DNA of 64,000 bases, taken from contig OZ024810.1 in the NCBI GenBank assembly GCA_964017045.1, positions 5,018,562 to 5,082,561 of the forward strand. The letters are read 5' to 3'. Shown here piece after piece: positions 23,401-35,671 of the stretch (position 1 is the first letter of the stretch; every line of letters starts with the position of its first letter). The notes under the pieces were generated by a model, which saw nothing but the letters and a program-made list of their open reading frames with translations, had not been told where the DNA came from and searched no databases. Made by a program: the position numbers and the translations under genes. Origin of the DNA: Omphiscola glabra (taxonomy: Eukaryota; Mollusca; Gastropoda; Lymnaeidae).

Positions 23401-26400
23401 TAGCAGATATGTTAGAGCAGATATGTTAGAGCTGATATGTTAGAGCTGATATGTTAGAGCTGATATGTTAGAGCAGATATGTTAGAGCTGATATGTTAGA
23501 CCTGATATGTTAGAGCAGATATGTTAGAGCTGATATGTTAGACCTGATATGTTAGAGCTGATATGTTAGAGCACACCAGATATGTTAGACCTGATATGTT
23601 AGAGCTGATATGTTAGAGCTGATATGTTAGAGCTGATATGTTAGAGCTGATATGTTAGAGCTGATATGTTAGAGCTGATATGTTAGACCTGATATGTTAG
23701 AGCTGATATGTTAGAGCTGATATGTTAGAGCACACCAGATATGTTAGAGTTGATATGTTAGAGCTGATATGTTAGAGCTGATATGTTAGAGCTGATATGT
23801 TAGAGCTGATATGTTAGACCTGATATGTTAGAGCTGATATGTTAGAGCTGATATGTTAGAGCTGATATGTTAGAGCTGATATGTTAGACCTGATATGTTA
23901 GAGCTGATATGTTAGAGCTGATATGTTAGACATGATATGTTAGAGCTGATATGTTAGAGCTGATATGTTAGAGCTGATATGTTAGAGCAGATATGTTAGA
24001 GCAGATATGTTAGAGCAGATATGTTAGAGCAGATATGTTAGAGCAGATATGTTAGAGCAGATATGTTAGAGCAGATATGTTAGAGCTGATATGTTAGAGC
24101 TGATATGTTAGAGCAGATATGTTAGAGCAGATATGTTAGAGCAGATATGTTAGAGCAGATATGTTAGAGCTGATATGTTAGAGCAGATATGTTAGAGCTG
24201 ATATGTTAGAGCTGATATGTTAGAGCAGATATGTTAGAGCTGATATGTTAGAGCTGATATGTTAGAGCAGATATGTTAGAGCACACCAGATATGTTAGAG
24301 CTGATATGTTAGAGCAGATATGTTAGAGCAGATATGTTAGAGCACACCAGATATGTTAGAGCAGATATGTTAGAGCACACCAGATATGTTAGAGCTGATA
24401 TGTTAGAGCTGATATGTTAGAGCAGATATGTTAGAGCTGATATGTTAGACCTGATATGTTAGAGCAGATATGTTAGAGCAGATATGTTAGAGCAGATATG
24501 TTAGACCAGATATGTTAGAGCTGATATGTTAGAGCTGATATGTTAGAGCTGATATGTTAGAGCTGATATGTTAGAGCTGATATGTTAGAGCTGATATGTT
24601 AGACCTGATATGTTAGAGCTGATATGTTAGAGCTGATATGTTAGAGCTGATATGTTAGAGCTGATATGTTAGAGCACACCAGATATGTTAGACCTGATAT
24701 GTTAGAGCTGATATGTTAGAGCTGATATGTTAGAGCTGATATGTTAGAGCTGATATGTTAGAGCTGATATGTTAGAGCTGATATGTTAGACCTGATATGT
24801 TAGAGCTGATATGTTAGAGCTGATATGTTAGAGCACACCAGATATGTTAGAGTTGATATGTTAGAGCTGATATGTTAGAGCTGATATGTTAGAGCTGATA
24901 TGTTAGAGCTGATATGTTAGACCTGATATGTTAGAGCTGATATGTTAGAGCTGATATGTTAGAGCTGATATGTTAGAGCTGATATGTTAGACCTGATATG
25001 TTAGAGCAGATATGTTAGAGCTGATATGTTAGACCTGATATGTTAGAGCAGATATGTTAGAGCTGATATGTTAGAGCTGATATGTTAGAGCTGATATGTT
25101 AGAGCACACCAGATATGTTAGACCTGATATGTTAGAGCTGATATGTTAGAGCTGATATGTTAGAGCTGATATGTTAGAGCTGATATGTTAGAGCTGATAT
25201 GTTAGAGCTGATATGTTAGACCTGATATGTTAGAGCTGATATGTTAGAGCTGATATGTTAGAGCACACCAGATATGTTAGAGTTGATATGTTAGAGCTGA
25301 TATGTTAGAGCTGATATGTTAGAGCTGATATGTTAGAGCTGATATGTTAGACCTGATATGTTAGAGCTGATATGTTAGAGCTGATATGTTAGAGCTGATA
25401 TGTTAGAGCTGATATGTTAGACCTGATATGTTAGAGCTGATATGTTAGAGCTGATATGTTAGACATGATATGTTAGAGCTGATATGTTAGAGCTGATATG
25501 TTAGAGCTGATATGTTAGAGCAGATATGTTAGAGCAGATATGTTAGAGCAGATATGTTAGAGCAGATATGTTAGAGCAGATATGTTAGAGCAGATATGTT
25601 AGAGCAGATATGTTAGAGCTGATATGTTAGAGCTGATATGTTAGAGCAGATATGTTAGAGCAGATATGTTAGAGCAGATATGTTAGAGCAGATATGTTAG
25701 AGCTGATATGTTAGAGCAGATATGTTAGAGCTGATATGTTAGAGCTGATATGTTAGAGCAGATATGTTAGAGCTGATATGTTAGAGCTGATATGTTAGAG
25801 CAGATATGTTAGAGCACACCAGATATGTTAGAGCTGATATGTTAGAGCAGATATGTTAGAGCAGATATGTTAGAGCACACCAGATATGTTAGAGCAGATA
25901 TGTTAGAGCACACCAGATATGTTAGAGCTGATATGTTAGAGCTGATATGTTAGAGCAGATATGTTAGAGCAGATATGTTAGAGCACACCAGATATGTTAG
26001 AGCTGATATGTTAGAGCTGATATGTTAGAGCACACCAGATATGTTAGAGTTGATATGTTAGAGCTGATATGTTAGAGCAGATATGTTAGAGCACACCTGA
26101 TATGTTAGAGCTGATATGTTAGAGCTGATATGTTAGAGCAGATATGTTAGAGCAGATATGTTAGAGCACACCAGATATGTTAGAGCTGATATGTTAGAGC
26201 TGATATGTTAGAGCACACCAGATATGTTAGAGTTGATATGTTAGAGCTGATATGTTAGAGCTGATATGTTAGAGCAGATATGTTAGAGCAGATATGTTAG
26301 AGCACACCAGATATGTTAGAGCAGATATGTTAGAGCTGATATGTTAGAGCACACCAGATATGTTAGAGCAGATATGTTAGAGCTGATATGTTAGAGCACA

Positions 26401-29400
26401 CCAGATATGTTAGAGTTGATATGTTAGAGCAGATATGTTAGAGCAGATATGTTAGAGCAGATATGTTAGAGCAGATATGTTAGAGCTGATATGTTAGAGC
26501 AGATATGTTAGAGCAGATATGTTAGAGCAGATATGTTAGAGCACACCAGATATGTTAGAGTTGATATGTTAGAGCTGATATGTTAGAGCAGATATGTTAG
26601 AGCAGATATGTTAGAGCACACCAGATATGTTAGAGCAGATATGTTAGAGCTGATATGTTAGAGCTGATATGTTAGAGCTGATATGTTAGACCTGATATGT
26701 TAGAGCTGATATGTTAGAGCTGATATGTTAGAGCTGATATGTTAGAGCTGATATGTTAGACCTGATATGTTAGAGCTGATATGTTAGAGCTGATATGTTA
26801 GACCTGATATGTTAGAGCTGATATGTTAGAGCTGATATGTTAGAGCTGATATGTTAGACCTGATATGTTAGAGCAGATATGTTAGAGCAGATATGTTAGA
26901 GCAGATATGTTAGAGCAGATATGTTAGAGCAGATATGTTAGAGCAGATATGTTAGAGCTGATATGTTAGAGCTGATATGTTAGAGCAGATATGTTAGAGC
27001 AGATATGTTAGAGCAGATATGTTAGAGCAGATATGTTAGAGCTGATATGTTAGAGCAGATATGTTAGAGCTGATATGTTAGAGCTGATATGTTAGAGCAG
27101 ATATGTTAGAGCTGATATGTTAGAGCTGATATGTTAGAGCAGATATGTTAGAGCACACCAGATATGTTAGAGCTGATATGTTAGAGCAGATATGTTAGAG
27201 CAGATATGTTAGAGCACACCAGATATGTTAGAGCAGATATGTTAGAGCACACCAGATATGTTAGAGCTGATATGTTAGAGCTGATATGTTAGAGCAGATA
27301 TGTTAGAGCAGATATGTTAGAGCACACCAGATATGTTAGAGCTGATATGTTAGAGCTGATATGTTAGAGCACACCAGATATGTTAGAGTTGATATGTTAG
27401 AGCTGATATGTTAGAGCAGATATGTTAGAGCACACCAGATATGTTAGAGCTGATATGTTAGAGCTGATATGTTAGAGCAGATATGTTAGAGCAGATATGT
27501 TAGAGCACACCAGATATGTTAGAGCTGATATGTTAGAGCTGATATGTTAGAGCACACCAGATATGTTAGAGTTGATATGTTAGAGCTGATATGTTAGAGC
27601 TGATATGTTAGAGCAGATATGTTAGAGCAGATATGTTAGAGCACACCAGATATGTTAGAGCAGATATGTTAGAGCTGATATGTTAGAGCACACCAGATAT
27701 GTTAGAGCAGATATGTTAGAGCTGATATGTTAGAGCACACCAGATATGTTAGAGTTGATATGTTAGAGCAGATATGTTAGAGCAGATATGTTAGAGCAGA
27801 TATGTTAGAGCAGATATGTTAGAGCTGATATGTTAGAGCAGATATGTTAGAGCAGATATGTTAGAGCACACCAGATATGTTAGAGTTGATATGTTAGAGC
27901 TGATATGTTAGAGCAGATATGTTAGAGCAGATATGTTAGAGCACACCAGATATGTTAGAGCAGATATGTTAGAGCAGATATGTTAGAGCAGATATGTTAG
28001 AGCTGATATGTTAGAGCTGATATGTTAGAGCAGATATGTTAGAGTTGATATGTTAGAGCTGATATGTTAGAGCTGATATGTTAGAGCTGATATGTTAGAG
28101 TTGATATGTTAGAGTTGATATGTTAGAGCTGATATGTTAGAGCAGATATTTTAGAGCTGATATGTTAGAGCAGATATGTTAGAGTTGATATGTTAGAGCA
28201 GATATGTTAGAGCTGATATGTTAGAGCAGATATGTTAGAGCAGATATGTTAGAGCTGATATGTTAGAGCTGATATGTTAGAGCTGATATGTTAGAGCAGA
28301 TATGTTAGAGCACACCAGATATGTTAGAGCAGATATGTTAGAGCTGATATGTTAGAGTTGATATGTTAGAGTTGATATGTTAGAGCAGATATGTTAGAGC
28401 AGATATGTTAGAGCAGATATGTTAGAGTTGATATGTTAGAGCAGATATGTTAGAGCAGATATGTTAGAGCAGATATGTTAGAGCAGATATGTTAGAGCTG
28501 ATATGTTAGAGCAGATATGTTAGAGTTGATATGTTAGAGCAGATATGTTAGAGCAGATATGTTAGAGCACACCAGATATGTTAGAGCTGATATGTTAGAG
28601 TTGATATGTTAGAGCAGATATGTTAGAGCAGATATGTTAGAGCTGATATGTTAGAGCAGATATGTTAGAGCAGATATGTTAGAGCAGATATGTTAGAGCT
28701 GATATGTTAGAGCAGATATGTTAGAGCAGATATGTTAGAGCAGATATGCTAGAGCAGATATGTTAGAGCTGATATGTTAGAGCAGATATGTTAGAGCTGA
28801 TATGTTAGAGCACACCAGATATGTTAGAGTTGATATGTTAGAGCAGATATGTTAGAGCAGATATGTTAGAGCAGATATGTTAGAGCTGATATGTTAGAGC
28901 TGATATGTTAGAGCTGATATGTTAGAGCAGATATGTTAGAGCACACCAGATATGTTAGAGCTGATATGTTAGACCTGATATGTTAGAGCAGATATGTTAG
29001 AGCTGATATGTTAGAGCTGATATGTTAGAGCAGATATGTTAGACCTGATATGTTAGACCTGATATGTTAGACCTGATATGTTAGAGCTGATATGTTAGAG
29101 CTGATATGTTAGAGCTGATATGTTAGAGCTGATATGTTAGAGCTGATATGTTAGAGCAGATATGTTAGACCTGATATGTTAGACCTGATATGTTAGAGCT
29201 GATATGTTAGAGCAGATATGTTAGACCAGATATGTTAGACCTGATATGTTAGAGCTGATATGTTAGAGCTGATATGTTAGAGCAGATATGTTAGAGCTGA
29301 TATGTTAGAGCTGATATGTTAGAGCAGATATGTTAGAGCAGATATGTTAGAGCTGATATGTTAGAGCTGATATGTTAGAGCTGATATGTTAGAGCAGATA

Positions 29401-32400
29401 TGTTAGAGCACACCAGATATGTTAGAGCAGATATGTTAGAGCTGATATGTTAGAGCTGATATGTTAGAGCAGATATGTTAGAGCAGATATGTTAGAGCAG
29501 ATATGTTAGAGCACACCAGATATGTTAGAGCAGATATGTTAGAGCACACCAGATATGTTAGAGCAGATATGTTAGAGCTGATATGTTAGAGCTGATATGT
29601 TAGAGCAGATATGTTAGAGCAGATATGTTAGACCTGATATGTTAGACCAGATATGTTAGAGCTGATATGTTAGAGCTGATATGTTAGAGCAGATATGTTA
29701 GAGCTGATATGTTAGACCTGATATGTTAGACCTGATATGTTAGACCTGATATGTTAGAGCTGATATGTTAGAGCAGATATGTTAAAGCAGATATGTTAGA
29801 GCAGATATGTTAGAGCTGATATGTTAGAGCAGATATGTTAGAGCTGATATGTTAGAGCTGATATGTTAGAGCTGATATGTTAGAGCTGATATGTTAGACC
29901 TGATATGTAAGACCTGATATGTTAGAGCTGATATGTTAGAGCAGATATGTTAGACCTGATATGTTAGACCTGATATGTTAGAGCTGATATGTTAGACCTG
30001 ATATGTTAGAGCTGATATGTTAGAGCTGATATGTTAGACCTGATATGTTAGAGCTGATATGTTAGAGCAGATATGTTAGAGCTGATATGTTTGAGCAGAT
30101 ATGTTATAGCAGATATGTTAGAGCAGATATGTTAGAGCTGATATGTTAGAGCTGATATGTTAGAGCTGATATGTTAGAGCAGATATGTTAGAGCTGATAT
30201 GTTAGACCTGATATGTTAGAGCAGATATGTTAGAGCTGATATGTTAGACCTGATATGTTAGAGCAGATATGTTAGAGCTGATATGTTAGACCAGATATGT
30301 TAGAGCTGATATGTTAGAGCTGATATGTTAGAGCTGATATGTTAGAGCAGATATGTTAGAGCAGATATGTTAGAGCACACCAGATATGTTAGAGCACACC
30401 AGATATGTTAGAGCACACCAGATATGTTAGAGCTGATATGTTAGAGCTGATATGTTAGAGCTGATATGTTAGACCTGATATGTTAGACCTGATATGTTAG
30501 AGCAGATATGTTAGAGCTGATATGTTAGAGTTGATATGTTAGAGCTGATATGTTAGAGCAGATATGTTAGAGCTGATATGTTAGAGCAGATATGTTAGAG
30601 CAGATATGTTAGAGCTGATATGTTAGAGCTGATATGTTAGAGCAGATATGTTAGAGCTGATATGTTAGACCTGATATGTTAGAGCAGATATGTTAGAGCA
30701 GATATGTTAGAGCAGATATGTTAGACCAGATATGTTAGAGCTGATATGTTAGAGCTGATATGTTAGAGCTGATATGTTAGAGCTGATATGTTAGAGCTGA
30801 TATGTTAGAGCTGATATGTTAGACCTGATATGTTAGAGCTGATATGTTAGAGCTGATATGTTAGAGCTGATATGTTAGAGCTGATATGTTAGAGCACACC
30901 AGATATGTTAGACCTGATATGTTAGAGCTGATATGTTAGAGCTGATATGTTAGAGCTGATATGTTAGAGCTGATATGTTAGAGCTGATATGTTAGAGCTG
31001 ATATGTTAGACCTGATATGTTAGAGCTGATATGTTAGAGCTGATATGTTAGAGCACACCAGATATGTTAGAGTTGATATGTTAGAGCTGATATGTTAGAG
31101 CTGATATGTTAGAGCTGATATGTTAGAGCTGATATGTTAGACCTGATATGTTAGAGCTGATATGTTAGAGCTGATATGTTAGAGCTGATATGTTAGACCT
31201 GATATGTTAGAGCTGATATGTTAGAGCTGATATGTTAGAGCTGATATGTTAGACCTGATATGTTAGAGCTGATATGTTAGAGCTGATATGTTAGAGCTGA
31301 TATGTTAGACCTGATATGTTAGAGCAGATATGTTAGAGCAGATATGTTAGAGCAGATATGTTAGAGCAGATATGTTAGAGCAGATATGTTAGAGCAGATA
31401 TGTTAGAGCTGATATGTTAGAGCTGATATGTTAGAGCAGATATGTTAGAGCAGATATGTTAGAGCAGATATGTTAGAGCAGATATGTTAGAGCTGATATG
31501 TTAGAGCAGATATGTTAGAGCTGATATGTTAGAGCTGATATGTTAGAGCAGATATGTTAGAGCTGATATGTTAGAGCTGATATGTTAGAGCAGATATGTT
31601 AGAGCACACCAGATATGTTAGAGCTGATATGTTAGAGCAGATATGTTAGAGCAGATATGTTAGAGCACACCAGATATGTTAGAGCAGATATGTTAGAGCA
31701 CACCAGATATGTTAGAGCTGATATGTTAGAGCTGATATGTTAGAGCAGATATGTTAGAGCAGATATGTTAGAGCACACCAGATATGTTAGAGCTGATATG
31801 TTAGAGCTGATATGTTAGAGCACACCAGATATGTTAGAGTTGATATGTTAGAGCTGATATGTTAGAGCAGATATGTTAGAGCACACCAGATATGTTAGAG
31901 CTGATATGTTAGAGCTGATATGTTAGAGCTGATATGTTAGAGCAGATATGTTAGAGCAGATATGTTAGAGCACACCAGATATGTTAGAGCTGATATGTTA
32001 GAGCTGATATGTTAGAGCACACCAGATATGTTAGAGTTGATATGTTAGAGCTGATATGTTAGAGCTGATATGTTAGAGCAGATATGTTAGAGCAGATATG
32101 TTAGAGCACACCAGATATGTTAGAGCAGATATGTTAGAGCTGATATGTTAGAGCACACCAGATATGTTAGAGCAGATATGTTAGAGCTGATATGTTAGAG
32201 CACACCAGATATGTTAGAGTTGATATGTTAGAGCAGATATGTTAGAGCAGATATGTTAGAGCAGATATGTTAGAGCAGATATGTTAGAGCTGATATGTTA
32301 GAGCAGATATGTTAGAGCAGATATGTTAGAGCAGATATGTTAGAGCACACCAGATATGTTAGAGTTGATATGTTAGAGCTGATATGTTAGAGCAGATATG

Positions 32401-34806
32401 TTAGAGCAGATATGTTAGAGCACACCAGATATGTTAGAGCAGATATGTTAGAGCAGATATGTTAGAGCAGATATGTTAGAGCTGATATGTTAGAGCTGAT
32501 ATGTTAGAGCAGATATGTTAGAGTTGATATGTTAGAGCTGATATGTTAGAGCTGATATGTTAGAGCTGATATGTTAGAGTTGATATGTTAGAGTTGATAT
32601 GTTAGAGCTGATATGTTAGAGCAGATATTTTAGAGCTGATATGTTAGAGCAGATATGTTAGAGTTGATATGTTAGAGCAGATATGTTAGAGCTGATATGT
32701 TAGAGCAGATATGTTAGAGCAGATATGTTAGAGCTGATATGTTAGAGCTGATATGTTAGAGCTGATATGTTAGAGCAGATATGTTAGAGCACACCAGATA
32801 TGTTAGAGCAGATATGTTAGAGCTGATATGTTAGAGTTGATATGTTAGAGTTGATATGTTAGAGCAGATATGTTAGAGCAGATATGTTAGAGCAGATATG
32901 TTAGAGTTGATATGTTAGAGCAGATATGTTAGAGCAGATATGTTAGAGCAGATATGTTAGAGCAGTTATGTTAGAGCTGATATGTTAGAGCAGATATGTT
33001 AGAGTTGATATGTTAGAGCAGATATGTTAGAGCAGATATGTTAGAGCACACCAGATATGTTAGAGCTGATATGTTAGAGTTGATATGTTAGAGCAGATAT
33101 GTTAGAGCAGATATGTTAGAGCTGATATGTTAGAGCAGATATGTTAGAGCAGATATGTTAGAGCAGATATGTTAGAGCTGATATGTTAGAGCAGATATGT
33201 TAGAGCAGATATGTTAGAGCAGATATGCTAGAGCAGATATGTTAGAGCTGATATGTTAGAGCAGATATGTTAGAGCTGATATGTTAGAGCACACCAGATA
33301 TGTTAGAGTTGATATGTTAGAGCAGATATGTTAGAGCAGATATGTTAGAGCTGATATGTTAGAGCTGATATGTTAGAGCTGATATGTTAGAGTTGATATG
33401 TTAGAGCAGATATGTTAGAGCTGATATGTTAGAGCTGATATGTTAGAGCAGATATGTTAGAGCAGATATGTTAGAGCAGATATGTTAGAGCAGATATGTT
33501 AGAGCAGATATGTTAGAGCAGATATGTTAGAGCAGATATGTTAGAGCAGATATGTTAGAGCAGATATGTTAGAGCAGATATGTTAGAGCTGATATGTTAG
33601 AGCAGATATGTTAGAGCTGATATGTTAGAGCAGATATGTTAGAGCAGATATGTTAGAGCTGATATGTTAGACCTGATATGTTAGAGCTGATATGTTAGAG
33701 CTGATATGTTAGAGCTGATATGTTAGAGCAGATATGTTAGAGCTGATATGTTAGAGCTGATATGTTAGAGCTGATATGTTAGAGCTGATATGTTAGAGCT
33801 GATATGTTAGAGCAGATATGTTAGAGCACACCAGATATGTTAGAGCAGATATGTTAGAGCAGATATGTTAGAGCAGATATGTTAGAGCTGATATGTTAGA
33901 GCAGATATGTTAGAGCAGATATGTTAGAGCTGATATGTTAGAGCAGATATGTTAGAGTTGATATGTTAGAGCAGATATGTTAGAGCAGATATGTTAGAGT
34001 TGATATGTTAGAGCTGATATGTTAGAGCAGATATGTTAGAGTTGATATGTTAGAGCAGATATGTTAGAGCAGATATGTTAGAGCAGATATGTTAGAGCTG
34101 ATATGTTAGAGCAGATATGTTAGAGTTGATATGTTAGAGCAGATATGTTAGAGCAGATATGTTAGAGCACACCAGATATGTTAGAGCTGATATGTTAGAG
34201 CTGATATGTTAGAGCACACCAGATATGTTAGAGTTGATATGTTAGAGCAGATATGTTAGAGCACATCAGATATGTTAGAGCAGATATGTTAGAGCAGATA
34301 TGTTAGAGCTGATATGTTAGAGCAGATATGTTAGAGCAGATATGTTAGAGCAGATATGTTAGAGCTGATATGTTAGAGCTGATATGTTAGAGCAGATATG
34401 TTAGAGCAGATATGTTAGAGCTGATATGTTAGAGCAGATATGTTAGAGCAGATATGTTAGAGCAGATATGTTAGAGCAGATATGTTAGAGCTGATATGTT
34501 AGAGCAGATATGTTAGAGCTGATATGTTAGAGCAGATATGTTAGAGCTGATATGTTAGAGCAGATATGTTAGAGCACACCAGATATGTTAGAGCTGATAT
34601 GTTAGAGCTGATATGTTAGAGCACACCAGATATGTTAGAGCAGATATGTTAGAGCTGATATGTTAGAGTTGATATGTTAGAGCACACCAGATATGTTAGA
34701 GCAGATATGTTAGAGCTGATATGTTAGAGCTGATATGTTTGAGTTGATATGTTAGAGCAGATATGTTTGAGCACACCAGATATGTTAGAGCACACCAGAT
34801 AGGCTA
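17463..34806 (+). repeat. 17.3-kb satellite of 14-bp/19-bp monomers
   Basis: The basic monomer is GATATGTTAG plus AGCA, AGCT, ACCA, ACCT or AGTT (14 bp). A 19-bp form, GATATGTTAGAGCACACCA, carries five extra bases. I estimate about 1,200 monomers. The array contains no open frame of note. Rare marker variants show kilobase duplications: GTTTGAGC at 21133, 23383 and 30089; TGTTAGACAT at 22291, 23924 and 25457; CACACCTGAT at 22926 and 26092; GATATTTTAG at 28145 and 32624; GATATGCTAG at 28743 and 33222. No interruption by a transposon was seen. Confidence 0.97.
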
Positions 34807-35066
34807 ACGTACACATACAAATATTATTCTCTTTCCTTTTACATATGTAATTGGCTTACACTTACACCCGGAGGTACTTTTTGTTACCTACTCTTTAAGC
34901 CAGCAACCATACATTATAATATATGCACTGATAATATGATGTCAACGAACATTCCGTTGCCTCAATTTATAACTAGCTGCCTCTAACCTCTGACCTCATA
35001 ATCATCTGTTTTATGCACTGCAGCCATCGAGCACACCAATGTAAACATTCACTTCTTGCTCGAGAA
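34807..35066. other. Unique flank of the satellite
   Basis: AT-rich sequence with no recognised feature. Confidence 0.45.
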
Positions 35067-35110
35067 CAGTGGTTCACAAACTTTTAAGTTTAGCGGACTG
35101 GTCGGCAAGT
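35067..35110 (+). mobile_element. hAT-like left terminus
   Basis: CAGTGGTTCACAAACTTTTA followed by GTTTAGCGGACTGGTCGG resembles the ends of hAT elements of the CGGACCGGTCGG type. The preceding octamer is CTCGAGAA. A compatible right terminus ends at 39672, but its flanking octamer (GTATAGAT) differs, so the pair may not be one insertion. Confidence 0.6.
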
Positions 35111-35306
35111 CTCCCATTGCATCGTGGACAGGTCGGAAAGTCTCCCATTGCCCCGGGCATCAGTCAACAAGTCTCCCATTGCATCGTGGACCGGTCAACA
35201 GTCTCCCATTGCACCAGGCACCGGATGGCAAGTCTCCCATTTCCCCGGGCATCGGTCAACAAGTCTCCCATTGCCCCGGACGACATGTCTCCCATTGCCC
35301 CATTGT
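35111..35306 (+). repeat. ~33-bp repeat, AGTCTCCCATTGC core, about 7 copies
   Basis: The core AAGTCTCCCATTGC alternates with CATCGTGGACMGGTC or CCCGGGCATCRGTCAAC. The motif CATTGCACCAGG reappears near 39549 next to the hAT-like right end, which suggests that this array expanded from transposon sequence. Confidence 0.85.
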
Positions 35307-35671
35307 AATTAATTATTACACCTAGAAGTATAAAAAATAAATAAAATCAAAGAGTATAGAAATGAATGACGTCATTATGTTTGCCAATGTTTGGTCCTGC
35401 CGCGCTGTCGTGTATTGACACAGTTATGGGGCAACCAGAAAACGCAAGACACTTTAGACACACACATCATGACACACTGTACACGTCACTTCTTAATAGT
35501 CTGAATGATGTCTAACCCCCAAGATGTGTTTAATAGTGAAATAGAGTTACGATTATTCGTCCGATTCCCAGCACACTACACAATACATGCTAGACGTAAG
35601 AGATCAGCAATAGCATTGGTAATGATGGCGTTATTCCTAAATAAATTATGGTTAATAGTACGCATATTCGT
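35307..35671. other. Unique DNA, no gene recognised
   Basis: AT-rich with no recognised coding sequence. Confidence 0.4.
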
